A stretch of 64,000 bases of DNA, taken from the NCBI RefSeq assembly GCF_021462225.1, contig NC_061800.1, forward strand, positions 4,536,501 to 4,600,500, written 5' to 3'. The stretch comes from Girardinichthys multiradiatus. Lineage: Eukaryota; Chordata; Actinopteri; Cyprinodontiformes; Goodeidae. The position numbers and the translations under genes are program-made. Positions 24,661-64,000 of the stretch are shown here, one piece after another. Under the pieces are notes generated by a model, which had not been told where the DNA came from, made no database searches, and was given only the letters and a program-made list of their open reading frames with translations. Each line of letters starts with the position of its first letter. Positions within the stretch are counted from its first letter, which is position 1.

Positions 24661-25146
24661 AGACCAGAAGTTTGGACACACCTTCTCATTCAACGAGTTT
24701 TCTTTATTTTCATGACTATGAATATTGTAGCTTCACACTGAAGGCATCAAAACTATGAATTAACACATGTGGAATTATATACTGAACAAAAAAGTGTGAA
24801 ACAACTGAAAATACATCTTATATTCTAGGTTCTTCAAAGTAGCCACCTTTTGCTTTGATTACTGCTCCACACACTTTTGGCATTCTGCTGATGAGCTTCA
24901 AGAGGTAGTCACCTGAAATGGTTTTCCAACAGTCTTGAAGGAGTTCCCAGAGATGCTTAGCACTTGTTGGCCCTTTTGCCTTCACTCTGCGGTCCAGCTC
25001 ACCCCAAACCATCTTGATTGGATCCATGTCCGGTGACTGTGGAGGCCAGGTCATCTGGCGCAGCAACCCATCACTCTCCTTCTTGGTCAAAACGCCCTTA
25101 CACAGCCTGGAGGTGGGTTTGGGGTCATTGTCCTGTTCCTGCCTCA
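24661..25146 (-). mobile_element. Tc1-type element A, truncated, with transposase C-terminus
   Basis: Begins beside TA with the terminal repeat CAGACCAGAAGTTTGGACAC. The minus-strand frame of the remaining part reads the transposase end: TWPPQSPDMDPIKMVWGELD (third catalytic site, with Glu replaced by Lys in the usual NPIE/PIEMVW motif) and RMPKVCGAVIKAKGGYF. The copy stops abruptly at about 25146, where an unrelated LINE tail begins. Confidence 0.85.
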
Positions 25147-25354
25147 AGTGGAGGTCTACGTTCCTACCCTCGCTTATGGCCATGAACTTTGGGTCATGAC
25201 TGAAAGAACAAGATCCTGGATACAAGCGGCTGAAATGAGCGTCCTCCGTAGGGTGGCTGGGCACTCCCTTAGAGATAGGGTGAGGAGCTCAGCTGCCCCC
25301 GCGACCCGGTTCCAGATAAAGCGGAAGACGATGAGTATGAGTACGAGCACTTGC
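25147..25354 (+). mobile_element. LINE 3'-end fragment, RTE/Rex-like, internally deleted
   Basis: Encodes VPTLAYGHELWVMTERTRS and AAEMSVLRRVAG on the + strand, the same C-terminal segment as in the larger LINE at 35390-37116. At about 25289 it jumps from RVRSSA to the extreme 3' end (CGACCCGGTTCCAGATAAAG), so roughly 250 bp present in the larger copy are missing. It ends in a GAGTAC-type tail. Confidence 0.8.
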
Positions 25355-25660
25355 ACACAGTTTTTGAAGGAACACGGCTGGTAGGTTGTTCCAAACATCT
25401 AACCACAGATCTTCTGTGGATGTAGGCTTTCTCACATCCTTCTGTCTCTTCATGTAATCCCGGACACACTCCATGATGTTGAGATCAGGGCTCTGTGGTG
25501 GTCTCATACCATCACTTCCAGTAATTCTTGTTCTTCATGCTGAAGATAGTTCTTAATGACTTTGGCTGTATGTTTGGGTTCGCTCACTTAGCATTTTGTA
25601 AACTGATACAAATAAACAATCATCATTTCTATTTCTCAAAGCATTCTTCATGAATCATAA
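25355..25660 (-). mobile_element. Tc1-type element B, fragment
   Basis: Contains GGAACACGGCTGGTAGGTTG, CCATGATGTTGAGATCAGGG and GTTCTTAATGACTTTGGCTG, which I recognise as a second fish Tc1 family read on the minus strand, then a right-end-like TTGCATTTTGT-type segment. Its ends are related to the palindromic MITE at 37518-37684 (both end in CAAAGCATTCTT/GAAAGCATTCTT). Confidence 0.7.
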
Positions 25661-27141
25661 ACTGTGCTTTAAATAACTTGTAATCAGTGTAGAATAATTT
25701 AGTCCAGGTTAGACTTGTCAATATATTGCATTTTTTATACTTGCCTCATTTGGAGAAAGCAGAGAGCCAGCCTGACCTGCAGTCTTTGTTAGTTGTCTCC
25801 TTCACCAGAACAGGGCAACTAAAGAAGTACTTCTTTTCTTTCTTAAAAATAAGGGTCTCAAAAAAAAAAGACACATTGTGTCAAATTTTGAGTACTCACC
25901 TTTAAACTGGGGCTCATAATAACCGCTTTCAATTATGTTAGGACTCATGTTCTCAACACAGTACTTTGAGAGTCAAATTTCCTTTTGTAGAGAAATTGTA
26001 GTATTTTATTATCCTGATAACTTGTGTCATGCGATCTTTTACAGGCTAAGTAGTAAGCCTAAGCTCAGATACATTACAAAGTCAATTTTCCGGCTGCTTT
26101 TGTTTCAGCTGAGACTTATTTCTAAAAATAATATGTTGGTATTCCCCTGGTGGATGTGAGTTAGTTACCCATGCTTTTATCTCCTACCATTTGGATATGC
26201 GTGTTCTTTGGCATCAGTCAAAACTCCTCTGATTTTTAATCAAGAGAAAACACACTGGGCCCAGACGGTCAGGGAGCCGAGCCTAATCACATCAGCCATC
26301 GTTTCTCTGCCTTCCTACTCGGGGGACCTGCTACTGTCACAAGAGGCTGGTTGTTTTGGACATCCGCTCCTTCTATTAATCTGCAAATATTTTAACTTAT
26401 CGCAGCAGCAGAAACACAGGAAGAATAACATTAATGATGGATCTGTTCTATTAAATTACTCCTGTGAAGCAGTACGTAATTTGCTGATATGCATGTGCCC
26501 ATTAATATTGCGCTGGCACACTCATATTTTTCTTCTATTTTTACATGTTGCTAGAAGAAGTCCTGCTTATGTCAAAAAATGGAAACACTGACTCTAATGG
26601 TTCTGGTTTACTTGGGTCCAACATGGAACATTCTGTCATTGAACCGCCTGTATCTCTGCAACTGTGCGGCGCCAACATTCCTGTTTGTTGGCTCAAGAGA
26701 CAGGCTGGGTCCATAGATGAACTCTTACTTCTTTCAGCCCAGACGTCACTTTGAGAATGGCAGGCTATTAGTTATGTTACAGGCTTTGGATGTCTGGAGG
26801 CTCCCTATTTCGAATCATGACAAATGAATAACTATCAATGAAGCTGAAAGCTCCTTTAGATAAGTTTACTAAATAGGTTTACTGCTCCACCACAGTGTGT
26901 AAGAAGGAATAGCACAACAAATGTCTGCAGGAATTGTTCAAAAAACTGTACACAAAAACAACTGTAATGTAGCATACAATGCAAAATGAAAAGACATGAA
27001 TCCCAACAAATCTTATGAAAGATGATCAGTCTTCTCTCTGACTAGGTGGGGGCAAACCTTCTTTCTCAGGTTTTTTTCTGAGTCTTTAAGAACTTCCTCC
27101 AAGTCAGGGGTCTGCATTTCTGGAGGAATTAGAGACAGATT
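25661..27141 (+). other. Intronic DNA; possible conserved non-coding element
   Basis: 26160-26560 is balanced in composition and dense in homeodomain/POU-type cores (TGATATGCATGT, CCCATTAATATTG near 26485-26510), without repeat signature or coding frame with splice sites. It is a candidate enhancer-like block. The remainder shows nothing supportable. Confidence 0.4.
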
Positions 27142-27505
27142 TTGGGTCAGTCAGTCATTTTCTACCACCTCTTTCATAGTGGGTCACAGGGAAGCTGGTG
27201 CCTATCTCCAGCAGAGGCGGGGTACAACCTGAACAGGTCACCAGTCCATCACAGGGCAACACAGACACACACAGGACAAACAACCATGCACTCATTCAAA
27301 CCTAAGTGCAATTTAGAGAAACCATTTAACCTAAAAGTCAAGTTTTTGGACTGTGGGAGGAAGTCAGAGTACCCAGAGAGAACCCACGCATGCACAGGGA
27401 GAACATGCAAACTCCATGCAGAAAGACCCCCAGCCAGGAGTCAAACCCAGGACCTTCTTGCTGCAGGACAACAGTGCAGACCACTGCACCATCGTGCAGC
27501 CCCAG
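27142..27505 (-). repeat. RTE-like (Expander-type) interspersed repeat, copy 1
   Basis: Carries GGGTCACAGGGAAGCTGGTG, CAGTCCATCACAGGGCAACA, TTTTTGGACTGTGGGAGGAA and GCATGCACAGGGAGAACATG in that order. Shorter copies occur at 49546-49805 and 59404-59545. The family is very common in teleosts; the exact class name is from memory. Left end shows CAGTCAGTCATT, consistent with a tandem tetranucleotide 3' tail. Confidence 0.75.
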
Positions 27506-27918
27506 TTTTAGGTAGCGTGAAAAATATGGATTCTATTTATTTTTGATAAACACCTTCTTTATACTTAGGCAAACCGCATTAAGTATCAAAAAAGTCAGCA
27601 ACCTATCATCTTAGTCATAATCTCATAACTGGAGCTGTTTTCTGTTTAAAGTTCAATACACATAATCAGTTGTTTGGATAAGATGTTCACCTTTAAGATT
27701 TGACATAGTAAACACAAGCTTTATCTAATTCTGGATTATTTTAAAGTTGGAGCTATTTGTTGTGGGTAGCATGTGAATTTCATTATAATGTATAATCATT
27801 GGCTGCAGTCTTTGTGCAGATAGACACAAAAACATTACATTTCTGTTGACAATTTACACGTCTCTGCTGTAACTTCCAATGGTATATAACGATGTATTGC
27901 ATTAAGTAAATAACACTG
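27506..27918 (+). other. Intronic DNA, nothing recognised
   Basis: AT-rich sequence without motif or splice-bounded frame. Confidence 0.5.
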
Positions 27919-28520
27919 CTGGATTGATATTGGGGGGTGGTGTGTTTAGGTTGGTGGTTGTCTCCATGTCGCTATGGAAGTATGGAAGGATGTGTGGTGT
28001 CGCTGTTGCTATGTCGTTGGCTTGGGGGGAGCTGCAGCTTGGCCCTATTGTTTTGTTTGGCTGTCCCAGATGTTGCCGCTTGTCTCGGGGTGGGGGGGCG
28101 GTGAAGCCTCTATGGTTTGGGGCGGGGCCCTGCCGTTTTGGGTTGGATGTGGCTTAATTGGCCACCTTGTTGTTGGTGTGGGTTTGGTTCTGTTGCTCCG
28201 CTGACCTGGTTGCGACTGGTTCGGTGCCGGGCTGGGAGGCTTCAGGGACTGGGTGCTCTGTTGGCTTTGTCAGCTCTACCCCTTGGGTTCGGGGGTGGAT
28301 GGGCTTGTTGGTTGTGTGCCCTTCTTTATGTGGTGTATTCGTGTTGCGTCGGCAGGCTGGTCTGCCCTCTTATTTTCTGTGCGCTTCTGGCTGGCTTCCT
28401 CTTTGTTGGGAGTTGGTAGCTTCTTCGGGTGGGGGACTGGGTGGGAATTGGGGTTTCAGAGTTTGGGTGGTTCCAGGGGGGCTGGGGGTATTGGTCCTAG
28501 TTTTCGGTCGGTTCAATAGG
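27919..28520 (+). repeat. G/T-skewed block attached to LINE remnant
   Basis: Almost no A on the + strand, with many G runs (TTGGGGGGTGG, GGGGTGGGGGGGCGG, GGGGGGCTGGGGG). Frames are long because stop codons are rare, not because of coding. It abuts an L2-like reverse-transcriptase remnant at 28525, so it may belong to the same LINE copy. Several G runs are close enough to form G-quadruplexes. Confidence 0.6.
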
Positions 28521-28524
28521 TAAA

Positions 28525-30232
28525 ATTTTCAGGCAGCATAGGTTAAATTCTCACTGTTATGCTGATGATCCTCAGCTTTATTTATCCATAAATCCTGATA
28601 AGCCCAACCAGTTAGATAGACTACAGGCATGTCTTGAAGACATAAAAACTTGTATGACTTAAATTTTCTGCTCCTAAATTCAGACAAGACAGAAGTTGTT
28701 GTCTTTAGACTGGAATCTTTGAAAAAGGAAGCTGCTTGGTCAATCAGCTAATATGGATGGCATTAAATTGACCTCTGGAAAACCTTGGTGCTATTTTTTA
28801 ACCAGGACCTGTCATTTAAATCCCATATTAAACAAGTTTTTAGGATTCCTTCCTTCTATTGTCTATCTTTTCTATCAGGATGTCCACAAAATGCAGTTAA
28901 AAGCCTTTAGCTGTTCCAAAATGCTGCAGCAAAAGTTCTGATGAAAATTAAAAAGAGAGGTAATTTCTCCTATTTTAGCTTCCCTTCACTGGTTCCCTGT
29001 TAAACCAGAATATCATGTAAAATTCTCCTTCTCATATATTAAGCCCTTAATGATCTAGCTCCATCATACATCAGAGATCTGATTGTTCCATATGTTCCTA
29101 ACAGAGCACTTCGTTCTCAGACTGCAGGTTTACTGGTGGTTTTTAGAGTCTCTAGAAGTAGAATGGGAGGCATATCCTTTAGTTATCAGGCTCCTCTCCT
29201 GTCGAACCAGTGAGGCAGACACCCTGTCTACTTTTAAGGCTAGGGTTAAAACTTTCCTTTTTGATAAACCTTATAGTCAAAGTGGCTTAAGTTATCCTGA
29301 GCTATCTCTGTAGTTCTACTGCTATAGGCTTAGACTGCTGGAGGACGTAATGACCACTTTCACTCTCTCTGCTACATTCTCATACTACTCTCCTATTTTG
29401 TGTTATTTGCTGTTATTTCAGCTTTTAACTCTATGTTCTCTCTCTGTTATTTTCTCTTTCTAGAAGCTACACCTGAACTGGCTCTGTGATTATCTGTTGC
29501 AACTTCCTGGAGGGGGACATTGGCCCAGCTGATGCTGACAACAACTTAATGATCACCCTCTACAGATAATATACTGTGCCCTCTCTTTCAGAGTTATTCT
29601 GTCTCTCCTAGACATAGCTACTGACTGAGCTTCTACTGTAACTAACTGTATGTGCTCTTTTTCACACTCTAGACTTGAAAACTGGCTCAGAGTTTATCTG
29701 CTTAGCTGTCTTTCTCTCCTAGATGAAGCCTTATAAGGAACTATAACCATTATTGTTTTAACTTTTCCCATAGAAAGTAATCCTGGATCACTGCTTCTGT
29801 GTTTTCTTTTTGTGTCTCTACACTGTTCTCTCAAAGTTGGTCGTGGCAGATGGCCGCTCACACTGAGCCTGGTTCTGCTGGAGCTTTCTTCCTGTTAAAA
29901 GGGAGTTTTTCTCTCCATTTTCGCTACAAGCATGCTCAGTATGATGGATAGCTTCAAAGTCAATGCAAGCGACTGCCTAGTGTCACTACATGCTCATCCA
30001 GGAAGAGTGAATGCTGCAAGTCACTAACTCAATACAATTTGCTGGGTTTCTTTAGACAGAAAAACTTTTTAACCAATTTGAATGTTAAACTGAATCTGAC
30101 TGCACTGTTTGATAGTTAAGATTATTTGGAATGTATGTACCCGACTTGAAATCTGTATGATTTGATAGAATTGTCTTTGTAAACTGCCTTGAGATGACAT
30201 GTGTTGTGAATTGAACAGAATTGAATTGAATC
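28525..30232 (+). mobile_element. L2/CR1-like LINE, 3' half with 3' UTR
   Basis: YADDPQLYLS at 28558-28587 is the reverse-transcriptase catalytic motif. Further downstream are NLGVIF-type debris, CPQNAVKSL-like and LQNAAAKVL-like stretches in shifting frames, and SEADTLSTFKARVKTFLFD near 29208-29264. A long 3' UTR follows and ends in TGAATTGAACAGAATTGAA-type sequence, matching the tail family of copies A-C. Many frameshifts show it is dead. Strand is the same as dgkg. Confidence 0.8.
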
Positions 30233-30239
30233 ATGCAGT

Positions 30240-32045
30240 AAATGACACATACAATTAAGCCCAAACAATATTCATACCCCTGGCAGATTTATGATGCAAA
30301 TGATTGTTTGGTTTGAAAATTATGTTTCTTCCGACTGGAAGCAATATCAATGTTTTTAAGCAGCTCATATGTATTCTGTGACCTGAATCCTTGGGGGATG
30401 CTAAAGATTAGGATGATGACAAGGAGGCTTTCCAACCTCAAAGACTTTGAGCTCATCATCAAAGATAAATCAAAACACCATTGGAAACATTCAAAAAGCT
30501 GCTCACCAAAAAAGAGCACAAATCATTTTTGATATTTCCTTTTGCAGTATAAATCAAACCATTCAATTTGTTTTCCCAACATTGATAATCAATTGATAAT
30601 TATTTTATAAATTTTTGTGAGATACCTTTCTCATTTTGTATGAGAAACAAACTTGTTGTTTTAATGAAAATTATTTCAAATCTACACTTCAAATCAAAAA
30701 ATTTGTTACCTTCCAACCTGTAATTTATGTTTTTTTCTTTTATTCTATTTATTCAGATTAAACCAGTTACCTTCAAAATTAGTCAAAGTTCACTTGTGTT
30801 CACTTGTGTGCAATTTAAGTGTCACATGATCTGTCACATTTACACATTTTCTGAAAGGCCCGAGAGGCTGAAACACCAATAAGCAAGAGGCATCATACCA
30901 TGAAGACCAAGTAGCTCTTCGAACAAGTCAGGGAAATAGTTGTTGAGAAGTACAACTCGGGGTGAAGTTATAAAATATATATATATATACAAATCTTTGA
31001 TGTTACGCCGGAGCATCATCACATCCATCATTTTCAAATGCAAAGCATAAATGCAAAGCATACCACAACAAACCTGCCAAGAGGGGGCTACCCATCAAAA
31101 CTCACAGAGTGAGCAAGGAGGGCATTAATCAGAGAGGCAGCAAAGAGACTAAAGGTAACCGTGAAGGAGTTGCAGAGTTCCACAGCACAACCTGGAGTAT
31201 CTGAATATAGGACCACAATACGCCATACATTCCATAGAGCTTGGCTTTATGGAAGAGTGGCCAAAAAAAGCCATTACTAAGAGTTGAAAATAAGAAGGCA
31301 TGTTTTGAGTTTGCCAAAAGGCATGTGGGCGACTCCACAAATGTATGAAGGAAGGTGCTCTGGTCAGATGAGACTAAAATCGAACATTTCTGACACAAAG
31401 GAAAACACAATATCTGGAGCAAACCCAAAACATCCCATCATCTCAAGAACACTATCCCCAAAGTGAAACATGGTAGTGGTTTAGCATCATGCTGTGCAGA
31501 TGGCTTTTTAGCAGCAGGGACTGACAAAGTGCTCAGAGCTGAGGGAAAGATGAATGTTGCTAAAACCTTAAGCAAAACTTGTTTGTCTTGTTGTGATTTG
31601 AGACTGAGATGGAGGTTCACCTTCCAGAAGAACAATGACCTGAAGCAACACTCGAATGGTTTAAGGGGAAACATTTAAATGTGTTGAAATGGTCTAGTCA
31701 AATTCACAATCTTAATCCAATTGAGAATCTGTGGTTAGACTTTAAGATCAATGATTACAAGCGGAAACCATCCAATGAAGGAGCTGGAGCAGTTTTGCGA
31801 TAAGGAATGGGCAAAAATACCAGTGGCAAGATGTGGCACTACAAATGATTGACTTCATCCTGTAGTTTTCTGTTATTTCATCCTATTTGTTGTTTTCTTG
31901 AAAAAAATAATACATCTTTAAAGTTGTAGACATGCTCTGTAAATGAAATGGTGCAAACTCTCAAACAATAATTTTAATTGTAGGTTGTGAGGCAACAAAA
32001 TATGAAAAATGCCAAGGAGGGTGGATACTTTTGCAAGGCACTGTA
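30240..32045 (+). mobile_element. Tc1-type transposon remnant(s), full span
   Basis: 30263-30290 (ATTCATACCCCTGGCAGATT) and 32020-32045 (GGATACTTTTGCAAGGCACT) are terminal-repeat sequences of two Tc1 families, so two remnants may be fused. 30790-31860 reads as one transposase on the + strand: paired-domain region at 30840-31130, TLWSDETKIE (first catalytic Asp) near 31357-31385, and NPIENLWLDFK (third site) near 31718-31750. Stops and frameshifts are frequent. Confidence 0.75.
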
Positions 32046-33298
32046 TGTGTACTTTGTAGGCGTGGTGGGTTTTTTGGTGTATTAGAAAATGCTCTTCCTT
32101 TTTTCACTACATTCAGATCCACATAACACATGTATGTTTTAAATATGTCAACATGCATGGCAAGAAAATAAATTATGACAGCAAGTGGAACACCCAGAAG
32201 ATAAAATGTTTTATTTTCTTTTTAACTCATTACTATTTGTCCAATGCCCTAGGAGTCACCCTAGTTATTATAATTTAAATCTAGAAGGTGCGAAGCAGGA
32301 GTAATGAGACATCAAAGCGTCCTTAATGAACACCCTTGAACATATGAGATAGGCAAAGGGCATCAAAGAGATGCAAAGTGTGATGCAAAGCCACAGAACA
32401 ACCGCAGAATGATGCATTACAATGAAAATGAGATAAGAAGTGACTAAAATAGAACAGAGCTGTAATAACAAGATTCAAAGTTACCTCAAAGATAAAAATC
32501 TCACCCTTTGTGAGATTACAAAACATACAATACAACAAGCTCAAACAGTGTGACAGTCTTTGGTTGCAGTACGGTGAGTAGGAGGACTTTTACATGTCTG
32601 TGCACCATGTCCTGTGTGCATACATTATTGTATGCATTGGGTTTACTTACATACATGTAATTAAATCCCACTTGTAAATGTTCAACATGTAGAAATAATA
32701 TGTTAGATAGTAAGATTTAATGCCAATTCTTAATCTTTGTGTCTGTTCATCTGTCTTCAGATGCTTTCTTTAATCTTTTTTCCATACTTCACTTTACAAC
32801 ATCCATGTCCTTCTGAACATGTATACATTTTTGTAATATTGTAGACCATATTTTTATCTTATTTACACTTGTAAAATGTAAATGGTCACCTTTATTATGG
32901 ACTATTTTTCCTTGTTTGCGTCCCTCTCCAGGTCTGACCTGTTGGGAAACGTTTCTCCTCTGAGGGATGAGGAGTAATTACACATATTAACCTGTGGACC
33001 TGCACCTGACCAGATTTTATTGTTCCTGCTGCAGTGAGACAGGTGCTCTATTCCACAAGGAACCTGAAGCCAACATATTTTTTGTATCTTCTTTTTTTTT
33101 TACATTTTGGTAATCGATGCCAACCTGAAAGGATTGACCCTCAGCATCACCCCATCTGTTCATATGACCTCCTGTGTGCTCCCCAAGGTGGCTGTTGTAA
33201 AGAGGCAGCGATGATATCAGAGAACTTCTCATTTGTCTTTTTATCCAACTCAGTACAAGGGTAACCATTACCCCCTACCACCACCCCCTGACCCACAG
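32046..33298 (+). other. Sequence upstream of dgkg coding exon 1
   Basis: AT-rich to about 32920. 32925-33298 becomes more balanced and has acceptor-like sites (TCCCTCTCCAG at 32933, TTCCTGCTGCAG near 33031), so extra 5' UTR exons are possible; none can be confirmed. The final acceptor CCACCCCCTGACCCACAG at 33298 is the likely one for coding exon 1. Confidence 0.45.
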
Positions 33299-33336
33299 GC
33301 ACTGTTAGCACACATCAAGACGTGTTCTGAGGAAGC

Positions 33337-62791
<29,455 letters not shown>

Positions 62792-62924
62792 GTACCACAA
62801 AAAGCCACTAGCTTGTATCGCCACGGTGACATCGGCTGAACGGGACAAGAGTCCTGCCGCCTCTGACCTCATGCCTCCTTGGTGGTTGTGTGCTCTTGTT
62901 GTGTGTATGTGAGCTCTTGGTACA

Positions 62925-64000
62925 GTGCCATACAAATATATTTATACCCAATGAACTTTTTCCCATTTTGTAGGGTTAAAACCACACACTCCAACGTATT
63001 TTATTAGGATTTTATGTGATAGACCAACAGAAGGTAGCACATAATTGTGAAGTGGAAGGAACATGCTACATGGTTTTCAAAATAATTACAAATAAAATGT
63101 GTGGCATATTTTGGTTTTCAGTCCCCCTAAATCAATAGTTTGTTGAGCCACCTGTTGAGTTATGTCTCTACCAGTGTGAATATAGAACTCAGCCTCAGCA
63201 TTAGTTGCTTTGAACATAACTTTGTACCAGAAAATAATATATATTCTCATCTCATCTGAACAGAGAACCCTTGGCCACATGTTTGCTGTATCCCCAAAAT
63301 TACCGGTCACAAACGGGAAGTCTTAAATCCTTCTGTCTGCAATGGTTTTATTTTTCCCACTCTTCCATAACGGCCAGGTTTGTGGAGTACCCGACTATGT
63401 CAAGAATCTACCACCTGAGCTGTTGATCCTTGCAGCTCATCCAGAGTTACCACAGGCCTCTTGGCTGCTTTTCCAAAAAAAGCTCTCTTTGTCAGTTTTG
63501 GTGAATGAACATGCTTTGGTAGGTCTGCAGGTGGTCTATCCTCTCTCCATGTTCAGACGAAGGATTGAACAGAACTCTGTGAGATGTTCAAAGCTTTGGA
63601 TATTGTTTTAGAACCTAACTCTGCTTTAAACGTCTTCACAACTTTTTCCCTGACCTGTCTGCTCTGTTCCTTTGTCTTCATGCTAGTGTTTGTTCTCTAA
63701 TGTTCAATGACAAACCTCTGAGAGCAGAAACAGAACACCTAGATTGATACTGACACAGATGGACTTATGTAGGAGTATTACATTAAATAGGGCTTAAAAC
63801 ATATGTATGACATTTTCATTATATATGTTTATAATTTTCCTTCCACTCCAAAATATTCCACTTCATGGTGGTCTGACGCATTAATTCAGTTAACTTAAAA
63901 ATAGCCAACTCACAAAACAAATTTTATTTTATGGCTTTTTCACAAATAAATCCAAATTACATACATATAGTAAAGTTAATTTATTCCAGAAAGATTCCAA
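62925..64000 (-). mobile_element. Tc1-type transposon remnant, cut by window end
   Basis: The terminal region (ATTTTATGTGATAGACCAAC, GCACATAATTGTGAAGTGGA) is followed by transposase debris in minus orientation: CATCTCATCTGAACAGAGAA, GCTCATCCAGAGTTACCACA and ACTTTTTCCCTGACCTGTCT, ending near the start codon region CTTCATGCTAGTG at 63680. The remaining 300 bp are AT-rich and may include the other end. It is the same family as 60441-61490, and better preserved. Confidence 0.8.

Noticed and set aside
28117..28523. Several long overlapping frames with Trp/Gly/Val/Leu-rich products
   Set aside because: Result from the near absence of A on this strand, which removes stop codons; not a membrane protein gene.

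Overview
The window is vertebrate, almost certainly teleost, nuclear DNA. It lies in the 5' part of one large host gene whose introns are full of transposable elements typical of ray-finned fish: Tc1/mariner, hAT, L2/CR1-like and RTE/Rex-like LINEs, and gypsy-type LTR remnants. The base composition, the GT-AG exons separated by introns of up to tens of kilobases, and the lack of any compact gene array exclude a prokaryote. A percomorph fish fits the repeat set, but the species cannot be fixed from the sequence alone.

The host gene is a type I (calcium-regulated) diacylglycerol kinase on the + strand, best called dgkg. Five coding exons can be read: 33337-33403 (start codon), 38535-38611, a 21-nt micro-exon at 57105-57125, 57587-57737 and 62729-62791. 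They join in one frame and give the N-terminal recoverin-homology region plus the start of the variable linker. The EF hands, C1 domains and catalytic domain must lie beyond base 64000. A GA-rich promoter-like stretch and an exon-like block with a good donor at 230-623 may be the distal 5' UTR exon. Exon 1 and the linker resemble mammalian DGK-gamma, whereas exon 2 and the micro-exon resemble DGK-beta.

Layout: 1-33298, putative promoter and 5' exon followed by upstream intron or flank, with an intact mariner-type element (3532-5141), Tc1 remnants, a gypsy 3' end with LTR (16.2-17.8 kb), a solo LTR (18.4-19.0 kb), a hAT element with a perfect 8-bp target duplication (20743-21908), a mosaic of two Tc1 families and a LINE tail (24.7-25.7 kb), and an L2-like LINE 3' end (28.5-30.2 kb). 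33337-38611, coding exons 1 and 2, with an intron holding a Tc1 remnant split by an RTE/Rex-like LINE and a palindromic MITE. 38612-57104, a roughly 18.5-kb intron with LINE endonuclease and reverse-transcriptase remnants, a Tc1 remnant split by a solo LTR, a second solo LTR, an RTE-like insert with an inverted 5' end, two further Tc1 remnants (about 50.7-51.6 and 53.5-54.8 kb), and one member of an unclassified repeat family at 55.3-56.9 kb. 57105-62791, the micro-exon and two more exons, with three or more further members of that family between 58.9 and 60.5 kb. 62792-64000, intron occupied by another Tc1 remnant.

The only uninterrupted transposase reading frame is the mariner-type one at 3809-4813. 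I found no tRNA, rRNA, CRISPR array or prokaryotic-style system, and nothing that I can call an undescribed biological system. The points most worth a second look are the DGKB-like micro-exon in a gene otherwise closer to DGKG, the repeat family at 55-60.5 kb, and the datable nested insertions.
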